Positions 29,258-37,582 of a stretch of 37,582 bases of DNA are shown here, in pieces. Within the stretch, counting starts at the first letter, position 1. Every line of letters starts with the position of its first letter. Source of the stretch: Rhodospirillales bacterium (lineage in GTDB: Bacteria; Pseudomonadota; Alphaproteobacteria; Acetobacterales; Acetobacteraceae); contig JANXTF010000039.1 in assembly GCA_025352565.1 (NCBI GenBank), positions 1 through 37,582 on the forward strand, read 5' to 3'. A program made the position numbers and the translations under genes. The notes beneath the pieces were generated by a model. It was not told the origin of the DNA. It saw only the letters and a list, made by a program, of their open reading frames with translations, and made no database searches.

Positions 29258-30761
29258 CGCCCTCGCCCTCGAACCAATGCGCCCGCGCGGCCATGATGAT
29301 CTCGTTGGCGATCACCTCGTCCATATTGGCCTCGCCCACGGCCTCGACCAGTTCGTCCCCCGCGAGGTCGGCCAGGTCGTCGAGCGACTTCACGCCCTTC
29401 TCGCCCAGTGCCACCAGCATGGCCGGCGTGAACGCCTCGAAGCTCGCCACGTCGTCGGACACGCCGAGTTCGATCCGTTTGTCGTTCAGCTCGCCGTCCC
29501 GCTTCGTCAGATACGCCTCGCCACGCCGCACCAGTTCCTCGGCGATGCTGTCGTCGAAGCCCTCGATGGAGGCCAGTTCGTCGAGCGGGGTGAAGGCCAG
29601 TTCCTCGATGGTGTTGAAGCCTTCCTGCACCAGCAGCCCGGCGATCACATCGTCCACGTCCAGCGCCTCGACGAACAGGCCGGTGCGGCGGCGGAACTCC
29701 TCCTGGCGGCGCTCGCTCTCCTCCGCCTCGGTCAGTATGTCGATGTCCCAGCGGGTGAGCTGGCTGGCGAGGCGCACGTTCTGGCCGCGCCTTCCGATGG
29801 CCAGCGAAAGCTGGTCGTCCGGCACCACCACCTCAACGCGCCCGGCATCCTCGTCCATCACCACCTTGGTGACCTCGGCCGGGGCCAGCGCGTTCACCAC
29901 GAAGGTGGCGGCCTGGGGACTCCAGGGGATGATGTCGATCTTTTCGCCCTGAAGCTCTTGCACCACGGCCTGCACGCGGCTGCCGCGCATGCCGACGCAG
30001 GCGCCCACGGGGTCGATCGAGGCATCGCGGCTGATCACCGCCATCTTGGCGCGGCTGCCGGGGTCGCGGGCGACGGCCTTGATCTCGATGATGCCGTCAT
30101 AGATTTCCGGCACCTCCTGGGCAAACAGCTTCGCCAGGAAGCCAGGATGCGTGCGCGACAAAAACACCTGCGGGCCGCGCGGCTCCTCTCGCACGTCGTA
30201 GATGTAGGCGCGCACACGGTCGCCGTTGCGGAAGCTCTCGCGCGGGATCAGCTCGTCGCGCCGCAGCAGCGCCTCGGCGCGGCCGACCTCGACCATGAGA
30301 TTGCCATACTCGGTGCGCTTGACCACGCCGTTGATGATCTCGCCGACGCGGTCCTTGAACTCGTCGTACTGCTTCTTGCGCTCGTATTCGCGCACCCGCT
30401 GCACGATCACCTGCTTGGCGGTCTGCGCCGCGATCCGCCCGAAATCGATCGGCGGCAGCGGATCGACGATATGGCCGCCAAGCTCGATATCCGGCTTGAA
30501 CTTGCGGGCGATGTGGACGGGGATCTGAGTCTCCTCGTTCTCGACCACTTCCACGGCCTCGGTCCAGCGCGACAGGCGCACGTCGCCGGTCTTACGGTCG
30601 ATGGTGGCGCGGATGTCCTTCTCGGCGCCGTATTTGGCGCGGCCGGCCTTCTGAATGGCCTGTTCCATCGCCTCGAGGATTTCCTCACGGTCGATCGACT
30701 TCTCGCGCGCGACGGCATCGGCGACCAGGAGCAGCTCGGGACGGGCGACAGCGGTATCCAT
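29220..30761 (-). CDS. nusA: Transcription termination/antitermination factor NusA
   Basis: NusA binds RNA polymerase and modulates pausing, termination and antitermination. The 513-residue protein has the N-terminal polymerase-binding domain (about 1-130), an S1 domain (about 135-200) and two KH domains (about 200-345, with [13 protein letters not shown] and [13 protein letters not shown]). Acidic helix-hairpin-helix repeats follow (about 370-495, for example [19 protein letters not shown]). The start ATG at 30761 is chosen over the long upstream open frame because GAGAGGATC precedes it and rimP occupies the upstream DNA; the spacing to rimP is 11 bases. Confidence 0.97.
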   Translation of the reverse strand: MDTAVARPELLLVADAVAREKSIDREEILEAMEQAIQKAGRAKYGAEKDIRATIDRKTGDVRLSRWTEAVEVVENEETQIPVHIARKFKPDIELGGHIVDPLPPIDFGRIAAQTAKQVIVQRVREYERKKQYDEFKDRVGEIINGVVKRTEYGNLMVEVGRAEALLRRDELIPRESFRNGDRVRAYIYDVREEPRGPQVFLSRTHPGFLAKLFAQEVPEIYDGIIEIKAVARDPGSRAKMAVISRDASIDPVGACVGMRGSRVQAVVQELQGEKIDIIPWSPQAATFVVNALAPAEVTKVVMDEDAGRVEVVVPDDQLSLAIGRRGQNVRLASQLTRWDIDILTEAEESERRQEEFRRRTGLFVEALDVDDVIAGLLVQEGFNTIEELAFTPLDELASIEGFDDSIAEELVRRGEAYLTKRDGELNDKRIELGVSDDVASFEAFTPAMLVALGEKGVKSLDDLADLAGDELVEAVGEANMDEVIANEIIMAARAHWFEGEGGAPAATGEAGHA

Positions 30762-30772
30762 GACGGATCCTC

Positions 30773-31303
30773 TCAATGGGCCAAGGGAGGCGGTTCGGGC
30801 GAGGTGAAGGCGATCAGCGCGTCGGTCAGCACCAGCTTGGCCCGCCTTATATCGGCGAGCGGTGCCCCGATTTCCACTCCGTCGTCCAGGCGCAGGCGGG
30901 CGTTTGTTTCGTCCGCACCCAGAATGACGGCGTTGAAGCGGCGGCGCCCCTCGATCGGGATCGCCATTTCCACGCGGGCGAGGTGGCCCATGAAGCGGTT
31001 CCAGTCCTTGCGGCGGGTGAGCGGGCGGTCGATGCCGGCGGAACTGACTTCCAATGTCCAGGCGCCGGGCAGCGGGTCGGCCACGTCGATCACGGCGCCG
31101 AGCGCGTGGGTGATGGCCTCGCAATCCGACACGTTTATCATGGCGCCATCGGCACGGTCGGCCATGATCTGCACGGTGGGGCGCTCACGCCCCAGCACGG
31201 CCACGCGCACCAACTCGTAGCCCATGTCCACGAGGGTGGGCGCCACGATCCCGGCGAGGCGGCCTTCGAGGCCGGTATGGTTGAGAAGCTCGTTATCCAA
31301 CAC
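30773..31303 (-). CDS. rimP: Ribosome maturation factor RimP
   Basis: RimP assists 30S assembly. From the GTG at 31303 the protein is 176 residues, with the family N-terminal stretch [23 protein letters not shown], then [16 protein letters not shown] and [14 protein letters not shown] in the core. An ATG at 31438 would add 45 residues that do not look like RimP, and it would lie upstream of the candidate promoter. No good ribosome site clearly picks among GTG 31303, TTG 31300 and GTG 31327, so the start is uncertain. It heads the nusA-infB operon and is divergent from the phasin gene. Confidence 0.9.
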   Translation of the reverse strand: MLDNELLNHTGLEGRLAGIVAPTLVDMGYELVRVAVLGRERPTVQIMADRADGAMINVSDCEAITHALGAVIDVADPLPGAWTLEVSSAGIDRPLTRRKDWNRFMGHLARVEMAIPIEGRRRFNAVILGADETNARLRLDDGVEIGAPLADIRRAKLVLTDALIAFTSPEPPPLAH

Positions 31304-31358
31304 AAAAAGGCGGCCGGTAAGGGCCACCCTCCACTTAAACGGAGAATGAATTTCGGCG

Positions 31359-31387
31359 TTGGTAGCCGTTCGGCGGCCGGGTGGCAA
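31359..31387 (-). promoter_or_regulatory. Candidate promoter of the rimP-nusA-infB operon
   Basis: On the minus strand TTGCCA (31387-31382) and TACCAA (31364-31359) are exactly 17 bases apart, matching TTGACA and TATAAT at 5/6 and 4/6. Transcription would start near 31352, upstream of all short rimP starts. Confidence 0.45.
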
Positions 31388-31429
31388 GGCGGTCTCCGAA
31401 CCCGCAAACCCCAACCTCGACAGCGTGAC

Positions 31430-31458
31430 TTGCCTCATGACATGCCCGCCGACACAAT
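31430..31458 (+). promoter_or_regulatory. Weak candidate promoter for the phasin gene
   Basis: TTGCCT and CACAAT are separated by 17 bases, and the -10 hexamer ends about 58 bases upstream of the phasin start. The match is only fair. Confidence 0.25.
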
Positions 31459-31515
31459 GGCTCGGTCAGGTTGCCCGTCGCCAAAGCGGGACCGGCCAAA
31501 ACGCAGGAGCGTTCC

Positions 31516-32007
31516 ATGAGCGACAAGACCCCCGAAAATCCCTTCGCCGGCGCCATGGCTCAAGCGCAAACGGCGGCCAAGACCGCAACCGCAGACTTCA
31601 CCCGCATGTTCGCGGACATAAAGTTTCCCGCGACCATGGACATGGAGGCGCTGCTCTACGCCCACAAGAAAAACATGGACGTGCTGTCGGCCGCCAACCG
31701 CGTCGCCATGGAAGGCGCCCAGGCGCTCGGCCGCCGCAACATGGAAATCATGCAGCAGACCATGGCCGAGATGGGCGACAGCATGAGAGCGCTGGCCTCG
31801 ACCGAGACCCCGCAGGAGAAGGCCGCCAAGCAGACCGAGATGCTCAAGCGTGCCTATGAGCACGCGATCGCCAACGCCAAGGAATTGGGCGACCTGATCC
31901 AGAAATCCAACGGCGAGGCGATCGGGCTGCTCAACGCCCGCTTCGCCGAGGCGATGGAGGAAGTGAAGGCGCTGGTCGCCAAGACCCCGGGACTGAAGCA
32001 GGGCTGA
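31516..32007 (+). CDS. Phasin family protein
   Basis: This 163-residue protein lacks membrane segments and is almost entirely predicted amphipathic helix, rich in Ala, Glu, Lys and Met. The central segment (VLSAANRVAMEGAQALGRRNMEIMQQTMAEM, positions about 54-84) and the C-terminal AYEHAIANAKELGDLIQKSN are typical of phasins, which coat polyhydroxyalkanoate granules. The ATG at 31516 has an ideal ribosome site (CAGGAGCGTTCC). It is monocistronic, with its own terminator. PHA storage is implied but no synthase gene is in this window. Confidence 0.88.
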   Translation: MSDKTPENPFAGAMAQAQTAAKTATADFTRMFADIKFPATMDMEALLYAHKKNMDVLSAANRVAMEGAQALGRRNMEIMQQTMAEMGDSMRALASTETPQEKAAKQTEMLKRAYEHAIANAKELGDLIQKSNGEAIGLLNARFAEAMEEVKALVAKTPGLKQG

Positions 32008-32073
32008 ACGCGCCCGCCGGACGAGGGCTCCGCACAGCGATTGCCGCTCCGGGTTCATGCCTCGGTTCGGCCT

Positions 32074-32106
32074 CGGCGGTGGGATGCGCGTGGAATCCCA
32101 CCGCCG
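32074..32106 (+). terminator. Intrinsic-type terminator after the phasin gene
   Basis: A perfect 12-bp stem (CGGCGGTGGGAT with ATCCCACCGCCG) with a 9-base loop is followed by CTTTGCTTG, a short T-rich tail. It lies 66 bases after the phasin stop. Confidence 0.75.
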
Positions 32107-32252
32107 CTTTGCTTGAATGAGACCGAGCGAGCCGATCGGATAGCTGGCAAGGCGGTTGCGGTCCCGCAGCCCGCCTGACCGGTCCACGAACCTCTCCCTG
32201 ACCGGACCCTCGGCATGGTGCATCCTGCCTCGCAAGGCGGCACTATCCGGCA

Positions 32253-33632
32253 ATGTTGTTCCACTCTCAGATCTTCATCCTTGGCTTCCTGCCGGTCGTT
32301 CTGGCGGCCTATTACGCCCTGGCCGCGCACCACGCGGCGCGACAGGCCATGCTGGTCGCCGCCTCGCTGGTCTTCTACGGCTGGTGGAACGTCGCCTACG
32401 TGCCGCTGCTGGTGGCGCTTACGCTGGCCAACTGGCTGATCGTGAAGCTGTTCGCGGCCACCTTGCGGCGGGGTTTGCTGGCGGCCGGCGTGGCGCTCAA
32501 CCTGGCTGTCCTGGCATTGTTCAAATACGCCGACTTCCTCGGCGCCAACGCCGCCGCGTTGGTCGGCCACAGCTGGACGCCGCTCGCCATCGTGCTGCCG
32601 CTCGGCATCAGCTTCTTCGTGTTTCAGAAGATTTCCTACCTGATCGACCTGCGCCGCCGCGACCGGCATGTGTATGGGCTGCTCGATTTCTGCCTGTTCG
32701 TGAGCTTCTTTCCCCAGCTCATCGCCGGCCCCCTGGTCCGCCACAACGAGATCATCCACCAGTTCCGCAACTCCCCGCGACGCCCCGACATGTGGGACAG
32801 TCTTTCGCGCGGCACGCTGCTGTTTGTCATCGGCCTGTTCAAGAAGCTCGCCATCGCCGACACCCTGGCACCCAACGTCGACCGCCTGTTCGGCCAGGCG
32901 ATGCGCGGCGCGATACCGCTGAACGGCGCGGAAGCCTGGGCGGCATCCGCGGGGTATGCGCTGCAGATCTATTTCGATTTTTCGGGCTATTCCGACATGG
33001 CGATCGGGCTCGCGCTGATGTTCGGCCTCGTGCTGCCCGACAACTTCGACGCGCCCTATGCCGCGACCTCGATCCGCGATTTCTGGCGGCGCTGGCACAT
33101 GACGCTGTCCCGCTTCCTGCGCGACTATCTGTATGTCCCGCTCGGTGGCAACCGGCGCGGCCCGTGGCGGCAGGCCGGCAACGTTGCCCTCACCATGCTG
33201 CTGGGCGGGCTGTGGCACGGCGCGGGATGGGGCTTCGTGCTGTGGGGCGGCACTCACGGAGCCGCGCTCGCCCTCGCCGGCGCCTGGGCACGGCGAGGCT
33301 GGCGCATGTGGCGCCCGCTCGGCTGGGCGCTCACGCTGACGTTCGTCGTGCTCGCCTGGGTGCTGTTCCGGGCACCCGACCTCGCCACCGCCGGCCGGAT
33401 GTTCGCCGCCATGGCCGGCGCCCACGGCATCGGCCATGTGACGCTGGAGGACGGCGCGATGCTGCCGCTGGCCGCCCTGCTGGCGATCGTGGGGCCCACC
33501 AGCCTGCGCCTGGCCCGTGCCCGCCTGCCCTTGCGCCCGTGGATCGCGGTGCCGGCCGCCCTGGCCCTGGTGTATCTGCTGCTGCTGTCGGGCGGACGCG
33601 TCGGTACCGCGTTCATCTATTTCCAGTTCTAG
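32253..33632 (+). CDS. MBOAT family O-acyltransferase (AlgI-like)
   Basis: This 459-residue polytopic membrane protein belongs to the MBOAT family. AlgI-like members move an acetyl group across the inner membrane so that a periplasmic partner can acylate a polysaccharide. Diagnostic stretches are FFPQLIAGPLVRHNEI (152-167), FWRRWHMTLSRFLRDYLYVPLGGN (about 277-300) and GGLWHGAGWGFVLWGGTHG (318-336), with His322 at the same position as the essential histidine of AlgI. About 10-12 helices are likely. The ATG at 32253 gives the family N-terminus; the ribosome site is weak. It is followed by a histidine kinase and an AlgJ/DltD-like gene. No polysaccharide polymerase is in view, so the acceptor is unknown. 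Confidence 0.92.
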   Translation: MLFHSQIFILGFLPVVLAAYYALAAHHAARQAMLVAASLVFYGWWNVAYVPLLVALTLANWLIVKLFAATLRRGLLAAGVALNLAVLALFKYADFLGANAAALVGHSWTPLAIVLPLGISFFVFQKISYLIDLRRRDRHVYGLLDFCLFVSFFPQLIAGPLVRHNEIIHQFRNSPRRPDMWDSLSRGTLLFVIGLFKKLAIADTLAPNVDRLFGQAMRGAIPLNGAEAWAASAGYALQIYFDFSGYSDMAIGLALMFGLVLPDNFDAPYAATSIRDFWRRWHMTLSRFLRDYLYVPLGGNRRGPWRQAGNVALTMLLGGLWHGAGWGFVLWGGTHGAALALAGAWARRGWRMWRPLGWALTLTFVVLAWVLFRAPDLATAGRMFAAMAGAHGIGHVTLEDGAMLPLAALLAIVGPTSLRLARARLPLRPWIAVPAALALVYLLLLSGGRVGTAFIYFQF

Positions 33633-33664
33633 GCAGCGCCTGTTCCGGCGGCGATACTGACGCC

Positions 33665-35395
33665 ATGCCGCCAGCCATCCCGCATTCACCGCGCCGTCAC
33701 CTCGCCTCGCTGTCCGTGAGCCGCCTGTCCGTGAGCCGCCTGGTGGCCATTCTCGGGCTGTTCGGCATGGTGCTGATCGCCGGCGGCACGGCGGGCTTCG
33801 CATTCAGCGAGCGGGCCCGCCTGCTCCGCGACGCGGCCACGCAGGCCGAAAGCACCGCCGCGTTCCTGGGCGACCATGCGGGGCGGCTGTTCGAGGTGGC
33901 CGACGTGGCCCTCTCCGCCACCAGGGCCGAATTCGGCTCGATGCCGTGGGACGAGGTCGCCCGCTCGACGGCGCTCTATGCCCACATGAAAGCGATCAGG
34001 CTCGCACTGCCTTACATCAGCAACATCTGGCTCAACGACGAACTGGGCACGCTGCGCCTGACCAGCCTCGCCTTCCCGAGCCCCGCCTCCAATGCAGCCG
34101 ACCGGCTTTCCTTTCAGCAGGTTCACCCCGCCGATAGCGGGCTCGTGGTGGGCGAACTCATCACCGCCAAGCTCACCGGGGAAAAGACGTTCCTGGTCGC
34201 GCGCCGCCTCGAATGGCCCGATGGCGGTTTCCGCGGCATGGTTTCGGCGACCGCCGAGCTTGCCTATTTCGGCGATTACTGGAGCCGGCTGAGCATCCCG
34301 TATGACGGGCGCGTGGCGCTCATGCGCAGCAGCCTGTCGGAGACCTTCGTGCAATATCCCGCCAGTGCGGCCGCGCCGGCCGCGGGAGGGGGGGCGGATC
34401 TCGTCGCCGCGAGCGCCGTGGCCAACGTGCCGTTGATCCTGCGCGTCACGATCCCCCGCGCGGCGGTATCCGATGTCTGGCACCGCTGGCTCGCGAGCTA
34501 TCTGCCGCTCGCGTTCGCGGCGCTGCTGGCGCTGCTGGCGCTCACGCTTCTCGCCTTCCGGCAGGGCACCCGCGATGCCGCCTCGTTCGCGGCGCTGCGG
34601 ACCGCGCGGGCGGCGCTCGCCCAGGCCAATGCCGGCCTCGAGGCGACGGTCGCCAGCCGCACCGCCGAATTGCGCGCGACAACCGAGGAGGTGCAGCAAT
34701 TCGCCTATCTGGTCAGCCACGATTTGCGCGGGCCGCTGCTGAACGTCACCGGATTCGCTGGCGAGATGGCCGGGCTGCGCGAGCAGATTTTCGCCCCCGT
34801 CTTGACCGACACCGAGCGCACCCGCCTCGCCGCCGAGTTCGACGAGATGCTCGGCTTCATTCGCGCCGGAACCCGCAAGATGGACGGGCTGCTGCGCCAT
34901 GTGCTCGCACTGTCCCGCGAGGGGCAGCGAACCCTGCGGCCCGAGACGCTCGACATGGCCGATCTGGTGCGCGGGCTGGCCGACGCGCAACGCTACCAGT
35001 CCGCGCAGGCGGCCGTCGCGGTTTCGGTCGGCGCGCTGCCCGCGCTGGTCGCGGACCGCCTCGCGGTGGAGCAGATCTTCGGCAACCTGCTCGACAACGC
35101 GGTGAAGTATCACGACCACGCCCGGCCCGGCCGCGTGGCAGTCTCTGGCCGTCGCGAGGGCGCCACTCTGGTCTATGAAGTCTCCGACAACGGGCGCGGC
35201 ATCGCGCCTGCCGACCAGGCCCGGGTGTTCGAACTGTTCCGCCGCGCCGGCGTGCAGGACACCACGGGCGAGGGCATCGGCCTCGCCTTCGTGCGCGCGC
35301 TCACCCGCGTGATGGGCGGCCGGGTCGATGTGGAATCGGCCCTGGGCGTGGGCACCACCTTCCGCATAACCCTGCCCGCCGAGCCGCACGCTTGA
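33665..35395 (+). CDS. Membrane sensor histidine kinase with periplasmic domain
   Basis: The 576-residue protein has one helix at about 26-47, a periplasmic sensor domain (about 48-275, double-Cache-like, with FLGDHAGRLFEVADVALSA) and a second helix (about 277-298). A coiled-coil linker leads into a HisKA domain with phosphoacceptor His352 in SHDLRGPL. The ATPase domain has the N-box NLLDNAVKY (474-482), G1 DNGRG (508-512) and G2 GEGIGL (535-540). No receiver domain and no response regulator gene adjoins it. It lies 32 bases after the MBOAT stop, and its TGA overlaps the next gene as TTGA. A tandem 15-base repeat gives LSVSRLSVSR near the N-terminus. The longer upstream open frame is antisense-type noise over the MBOAT gene. 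Confidence 0.9.
   Translation: MPPAIPHSPRRHLASLSVSRLSVSRLVAILGLFGMVLIAGGTAGFAFSERARLLRDAATQAESTAAFLGDHAGRLFEVADVALSATRAEFGSMPWDEVARSTALYAHMKAIRLALPYISNIWLNDELGTLRLTSLAFPSPASNAADRLSFQQVHPADSGLVVGELITAKLTGEKTFLVARRLEWPDGGFRGMVSATAELAYFGDYWSRLSIPYDGRVALMRSSLSETFVQYPASAAAPAAGGGADLVAASAVANVPLILRVTIPRAAVSDVWHRWLASYLPLAFAALLALLALTLLAFRQGTRDAASFAALRTARAALAQANAGLEATVASRTAELRATTEEVQQFAYLVSHDLRGPLLNVTGFAGEMAGLREQIFAPVLTDTERTRLAAEFDEMLGFIRAGTRKMDGLLRHVLALSREGQRTLRPETLDMADLVRGLADAQRYQSAQAAVAVSVGALPALVADRLAVEQIFGNLLDNAVKYHDHARPGRVAVSGRREGATLVYEVSDNGRGIAPADQARVFELFRRAGVQDTTGEGIGLAFVRALTRVMGGRVDVESALGVGTTFRITLPAEPHA
33710..33739 (+). repeat. 15-bp perfect tandem duplication in the kinase gene
   Basis: CTGTCCGTGAGCCGC occurs twice in a row, encoding LSVSR twice just before the first membrane helix. 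It adds five residues in frame. Confidence 0.85.
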
Positions 35396-36414
35396 ACGAC
35401 GGGCGCCGGTTCTTCCGCCTGTTTCTGGCCACCGCCGCCCTCGCCTGCGCGGTCATCTGGAGCTTCGTCGTGCTGGTCGATCCGTTCGCGGCCCTGCCGG
35501 TCTCGTGGCCGTTCGACCGCGGGCCGGTGGACGGCAACGCGCGCTACGCCTTCCCTTCCCTGGCCCGCGATCCGGCGTTCGACTCCGCCGTGTTCGGCAC
35601 CTCCACCAGCCGCCTGTTGCGTCCCGTCGCGCTGAACGCGGCGCTGGGCGGCCATTTCGCCAACCTCGCGATGAACAGCGCCACCGCCTACGAACAGACC
35701 CGGCTGTTGCAGGTGTTCCTCGCCGCCCACCCGCACCCGCGAACCGTCGCGATCGGCCTGGACTCCGAATGGTGCGTGACCCAGGCCGGCGCCCGCCGGT
35801 TCGGCTTCGGCCGCGAGCTGCCCGAATGGCTCTACACCGGCGGTCCCTGGGCCGGGTACCGCGCCCTGTTCGACCTCTATGCGCTGGAGCGCGCCGGTCG
35901 GGCCTTCGCCGAATGGACCGGCCTCAAGCCCCGCCGCTACGGCCGCGACGGCTACACCAGCTTCGTGCCCGACGAACGCGCCTACGACCCGATCCGCGTC
36001 GCGGCCTCCCTCGCCGCCGCCGGCCCCTGGACCCCGCCCGAGACGCTCGGCCCCAACCCCGCCGCCTGGTCGCTGCCCGGCATCGACCTGCTGCGCGCGG
36101 ATCTCGCCGCCATGCCCGCCGATACCGCCAAGCTGCTGTTCTTCGTCCCCTATCACCGCTCGCTGCTGCCGTTGGCCGCGGGCCCCGCGCGCGACCTGCT
36201 GGCCGAGTGCAAGCGCCGCGTCGCCATGCTGGCCCGCGCGACGCCCAACACCCTGGCCGTGGACTTCATGCGCCCCAGCCCGATCACGCTGGACGCCGAT
36301 AACTACTGGGACCCGCACCACACCCGCATCGGCATCGCCGAACGCCTCGTCACCGATCTGGCGAAAGCCGGCCGCGAGACCTCGCAGGACTACGAAGTGC
36401 TCGCGCGGACCTGA
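35392..36414 (+). CDS. AlgJ/DltD-like SGNH-type periplasmic protein, MBOAT partner
   Basis: This 340-residue protein has an N-terminal membrane segment (about 8-30) and a large extracytoplasmic part. A GTSTSR motif at 69-74 fits the nucleophile block (GxSxS) of AlgJ/AlgX/DltD-type SGNH proteins, and DPHHT with Asp307 and His310 fits the C-terminal DxxH dyad. I infer a periplasmic acyltransferase or esterase that accepts acyl groups delivered by the MBOAT protein. The start is the TTG at 35392, overlapping the kinase stop (TTGA). The family match is by motif and context only; the protein could be a non-catalytic partner. Confidence 0.7.
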   Translation: MNDGRRFFRLFLATAALACAVIWSFVVLVDPFAALPVSWPFDRGPVDGNARYAFPSLARDPAFDSAVFGTSTSRLLRPVALNAALGGHFANLAMNSATAYEQTRLLQVFLAAHPHPRTVAIGLDSEWCVTQAGARRFGFGRELPEWLYTGGPWAGYRALFDLYALERAGRAFAEWTGLKPRRYGRDGYTSFVPDERAYDPIRVAASLAAAGPWTPPETLGPNPAAWSLPGIDLLRADLAAMPADTAKLLFFVPYHRSLLPLAAGPARDLLAECKRRVAMLARATPNTLAVDFMRPSPITLDADNYWDPHHTRIGIAERLVTDLAKAGRETSQDYEVLART

Positions 36415-36459
36415 ACCCGCCCCGGTGATCCGCCGGCCCGCCACGACAAAGGAAAATCC

Positions 36460-36891
36460 TTGCGCACCCTCGAAGACCTGCCCCTGGACGTGCCCTTCGA
36501 GTGCGGGACGTTCCGCTTCACCACCCGCGAGATCGTCGCCTTCGCGGAACGTTTCGATCCGCAGCCATTCCATCTCGATCAAGGGCTGGCGGAAAAATCC
36601 TTCTTCGGCACGCTGGTCGCGTCCGGGGTCCACACCCAGGCGGCGGCGATCGGGCTGCTGGTGCGCGCGATCGCGGATGTCGCGGTCATCGCCGGCGGCT
36701 CGCTGCATGAGGCGCGGTTCATGGTGCCAGTGCTGCCGGACACGCTCTACACCGTCACCGCGCGATGGACCGAGACACGGCGTCTGGCGAGCAATCCCGC
36801 GCGCGGCCTGGCGAGCGTGGTGGGCCACGCGCACGCGCCGGACGGGAGGCAAGTCATGCGGTTCGGCGTCACCTACGTGGTCGCGGCGTGA
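36460..36891 (+). CDS. MaoC-like hot-dog hydratase
   Basis: This 143-residue single hot-dog domain of the MaoC/R-specific enoyl-CoA hydratase type hydrates trans-2-enoyl-CoA or related thioesters. The hydratase-2 block is visible as FDPQPFHLD, with Asp33 and His38 at the spacing of the PhaJ dyad, then FFGTLVASGVHTQA (48-61). It starts at a TTG at 36460, preceded by AAAGGAAAATCC, a good ribosome site; no ATG or GTG fits the N-terminus. It may supply PHA monomers or act in acyl-CoA breakdown. Context does not settle this. Confidence 0.85.
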   Translation: MRTLEDLPLDVPFECGTFRFTTREIVAFAERFDPQPFHLDQGLAEKSFFGTLVASGVHTQAAAIGLLVRAIADVAVIAGGSLHEARFMVPVLPDTLYTVTARWTETRRLASNPARGLASVVGHAHAPDGRQVMRFGVTYVVAA

Positions 36892-36960
36892 TCCGTATCA
36901 AAACCCTTGCGCGGGACCAGCGGGCGGGCTTGAACGTTCGCCAACACGGGGAGACACACC

Positions 36961-37582
36961 ATGGCGAGCAAGCATCCTGAGACGCTGGCGCTGCATGCCG
37001 GCTGGCGGCGCGATCCGGCGACCCATGCGGTCGCGGTGCCGATCTACCAGACCACGTCGTTCCAGTTCGACGACGCGCAGGACGCGGCCGACCTGTTCGG
37101 CCTGCGCAAGCTGGGCAACATCTACAGCCGCATCATGAACCCGACCTGCGACGCGCTGGAGCAGCGCGTGGCCGCCCTCGAAGGCGGCGTCGCGGCGCTG
37201 GCCGTGGCCTCCGGACAGGCGGCTTCGGCCATCGCCGTGCAGAACCTCGCCCGCGCCGGCGACAACATCGTCTCCTCGACCGACCTGTACGGCGGGACGT
37301 GGAACCTGTTCGCCAACACCTTCAAGGACATGGGGATCGAAGTCCGCTTCGTCGACGCAGCCGACCCCCAGGCGTTCGGCCGCGCCACCGACGCCCATAC
37401 CCGCGCCTACTACGCCGAAACCCTACCCAACCCGAAGCTCGAGGTGTTCCCCATCGCCGAAGTCGCCGCCATCGGCCGCGCCCTGGGCGTCCCCCTCATC
37501 ATGGACAACACCGCAGCCCCCCTCCTGGTCCGCCCGTTCGACCACGGCGCCGCGGTCGTGATGCACTCCACCACCAAATTCA
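36961..37582 (+). CDS. metY: O-acetylhomoserine sulfhydrylase-like PLP enzyme, 3' end outside window
   Basis: The first 207 codons of a Cys/Met-metabolism PLP enzyme are present; the family is about 425-430 residues. The N-terminus (ETLALHAGWRRDPATHAVAV, YQTTSFQFDDAQDAADLFGL) and IYSRIMNPT resemble MetY, which makes homocysteine from O-acetylhomoserine and sulfide. Tyr110 and Gly111-112 (DLYGGT) lie in the cofactor region, and Lys206 in HSTTKF is the expected PLP-binding lysine, just before the cut. The ATG at 36961 follows CACGGGGAGACACACC. Cystathionine gamma-synthase-like alternatives are less likely given the N-terminal match. Confidence 0.85.
   Translation, partial: MASKHPETLALHAGWRRDPATHAVAVPIYQTTSFQFDDAQDAADLFGLRKLGNIYSRIMNPTCDALEQRVAALEGGVAALAVASGQAASAIAVQNLARAGDNIVSSTDLYGGTWNLFANTFKDMGIEVRFVDAADPQAFGRATDAHTRAYYAETLPNPKLEVFPIAEVAAIGRALGVPLIMDNTAAPLLVRPFDHGAAVVMHSTTKF

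Noticed and set aside
32156-33664. Upstream extension of the histidine kinase frame
   Set aside because: It overlaps the MBOAT gene in another frame and reads as Arg/Pro-rich sequence; the kinase begins at 33665 just before its first membrane helix.

Overview
The window is high-GC DNA from an alphaproteobacterium, most likely in Rhodospirillales/Acetobacteraceae. The grounds are base composition, gene content and gene order; no marker was searched, so the family-level placement is inference. It is chromosomal and mostly housekeeping. I find no phage, plasmid or CRISPR sequence. The one clear mobile element is the 5' end of a group II intron at the left edge.

Layout. 1-300: 5' part of a minus-strand group II intron, abutting a REP-like hairpin downstream of comEC. 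435-4296: comEC (minus), gltX (plus), then two tandem REP-like hairpins and rpmG (minus). 4377-14975: a long minus-strand run read as pyrB, a pyrC-like gene, plsY, dprA, topA, rnr and an S41 protease, with stop/start overlaps at pyrC/plsY, plsY/dprA and rnr/S41. 15144-17397: an SDR oxidoreductase and a PleD-type diguanylate cyclase (minus). 17584-19903: a PmtA-like methyltransferase and an acyl-CoA synthetase (plus) behind an AT-rich divergent region. 20011-21423: an NMO-type flavin oxidoreductase with an unusual cysteine set (minus).

21547-31303 is the classic translation/RNA operon on the minus strand: rimP, nusA, ylxR-L7Ae fusion, infB, rbfA, truB, rpsO, pnp. It has a plausible promoter upstream of rimP and a perfect 13-bp hairpin after pnp. 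A 34-bp inverted repeat lies between rbfA and truB, and two hairpins lie in the rpsO-pnp spacer. 31516-32007 is a phasin with its own terminator. 32253-36414 is a coupled cluster of an MBOAT O-acyltransferase, a membrane histidine kinase and an AlgJ/DltD-like periplasmic protein. 36460-37582 holds a MaoC-like hydratase and the first 207 codons of a MetY-type sulfhydrylase cut by the window edge.

The most interesting points are: (i) a REP-like hairpin family whose copies show a compensatory stem change, with one copy used as the edge of a group II intron; (ii) the MBOAT-kinase-SGNH cluster, which may be a sensor-linked envelope acylation system; (iii) a PyrC homologue that has lost its metal ligands; (iv) a CX2CX3C...C motif in the NMO-like protein.
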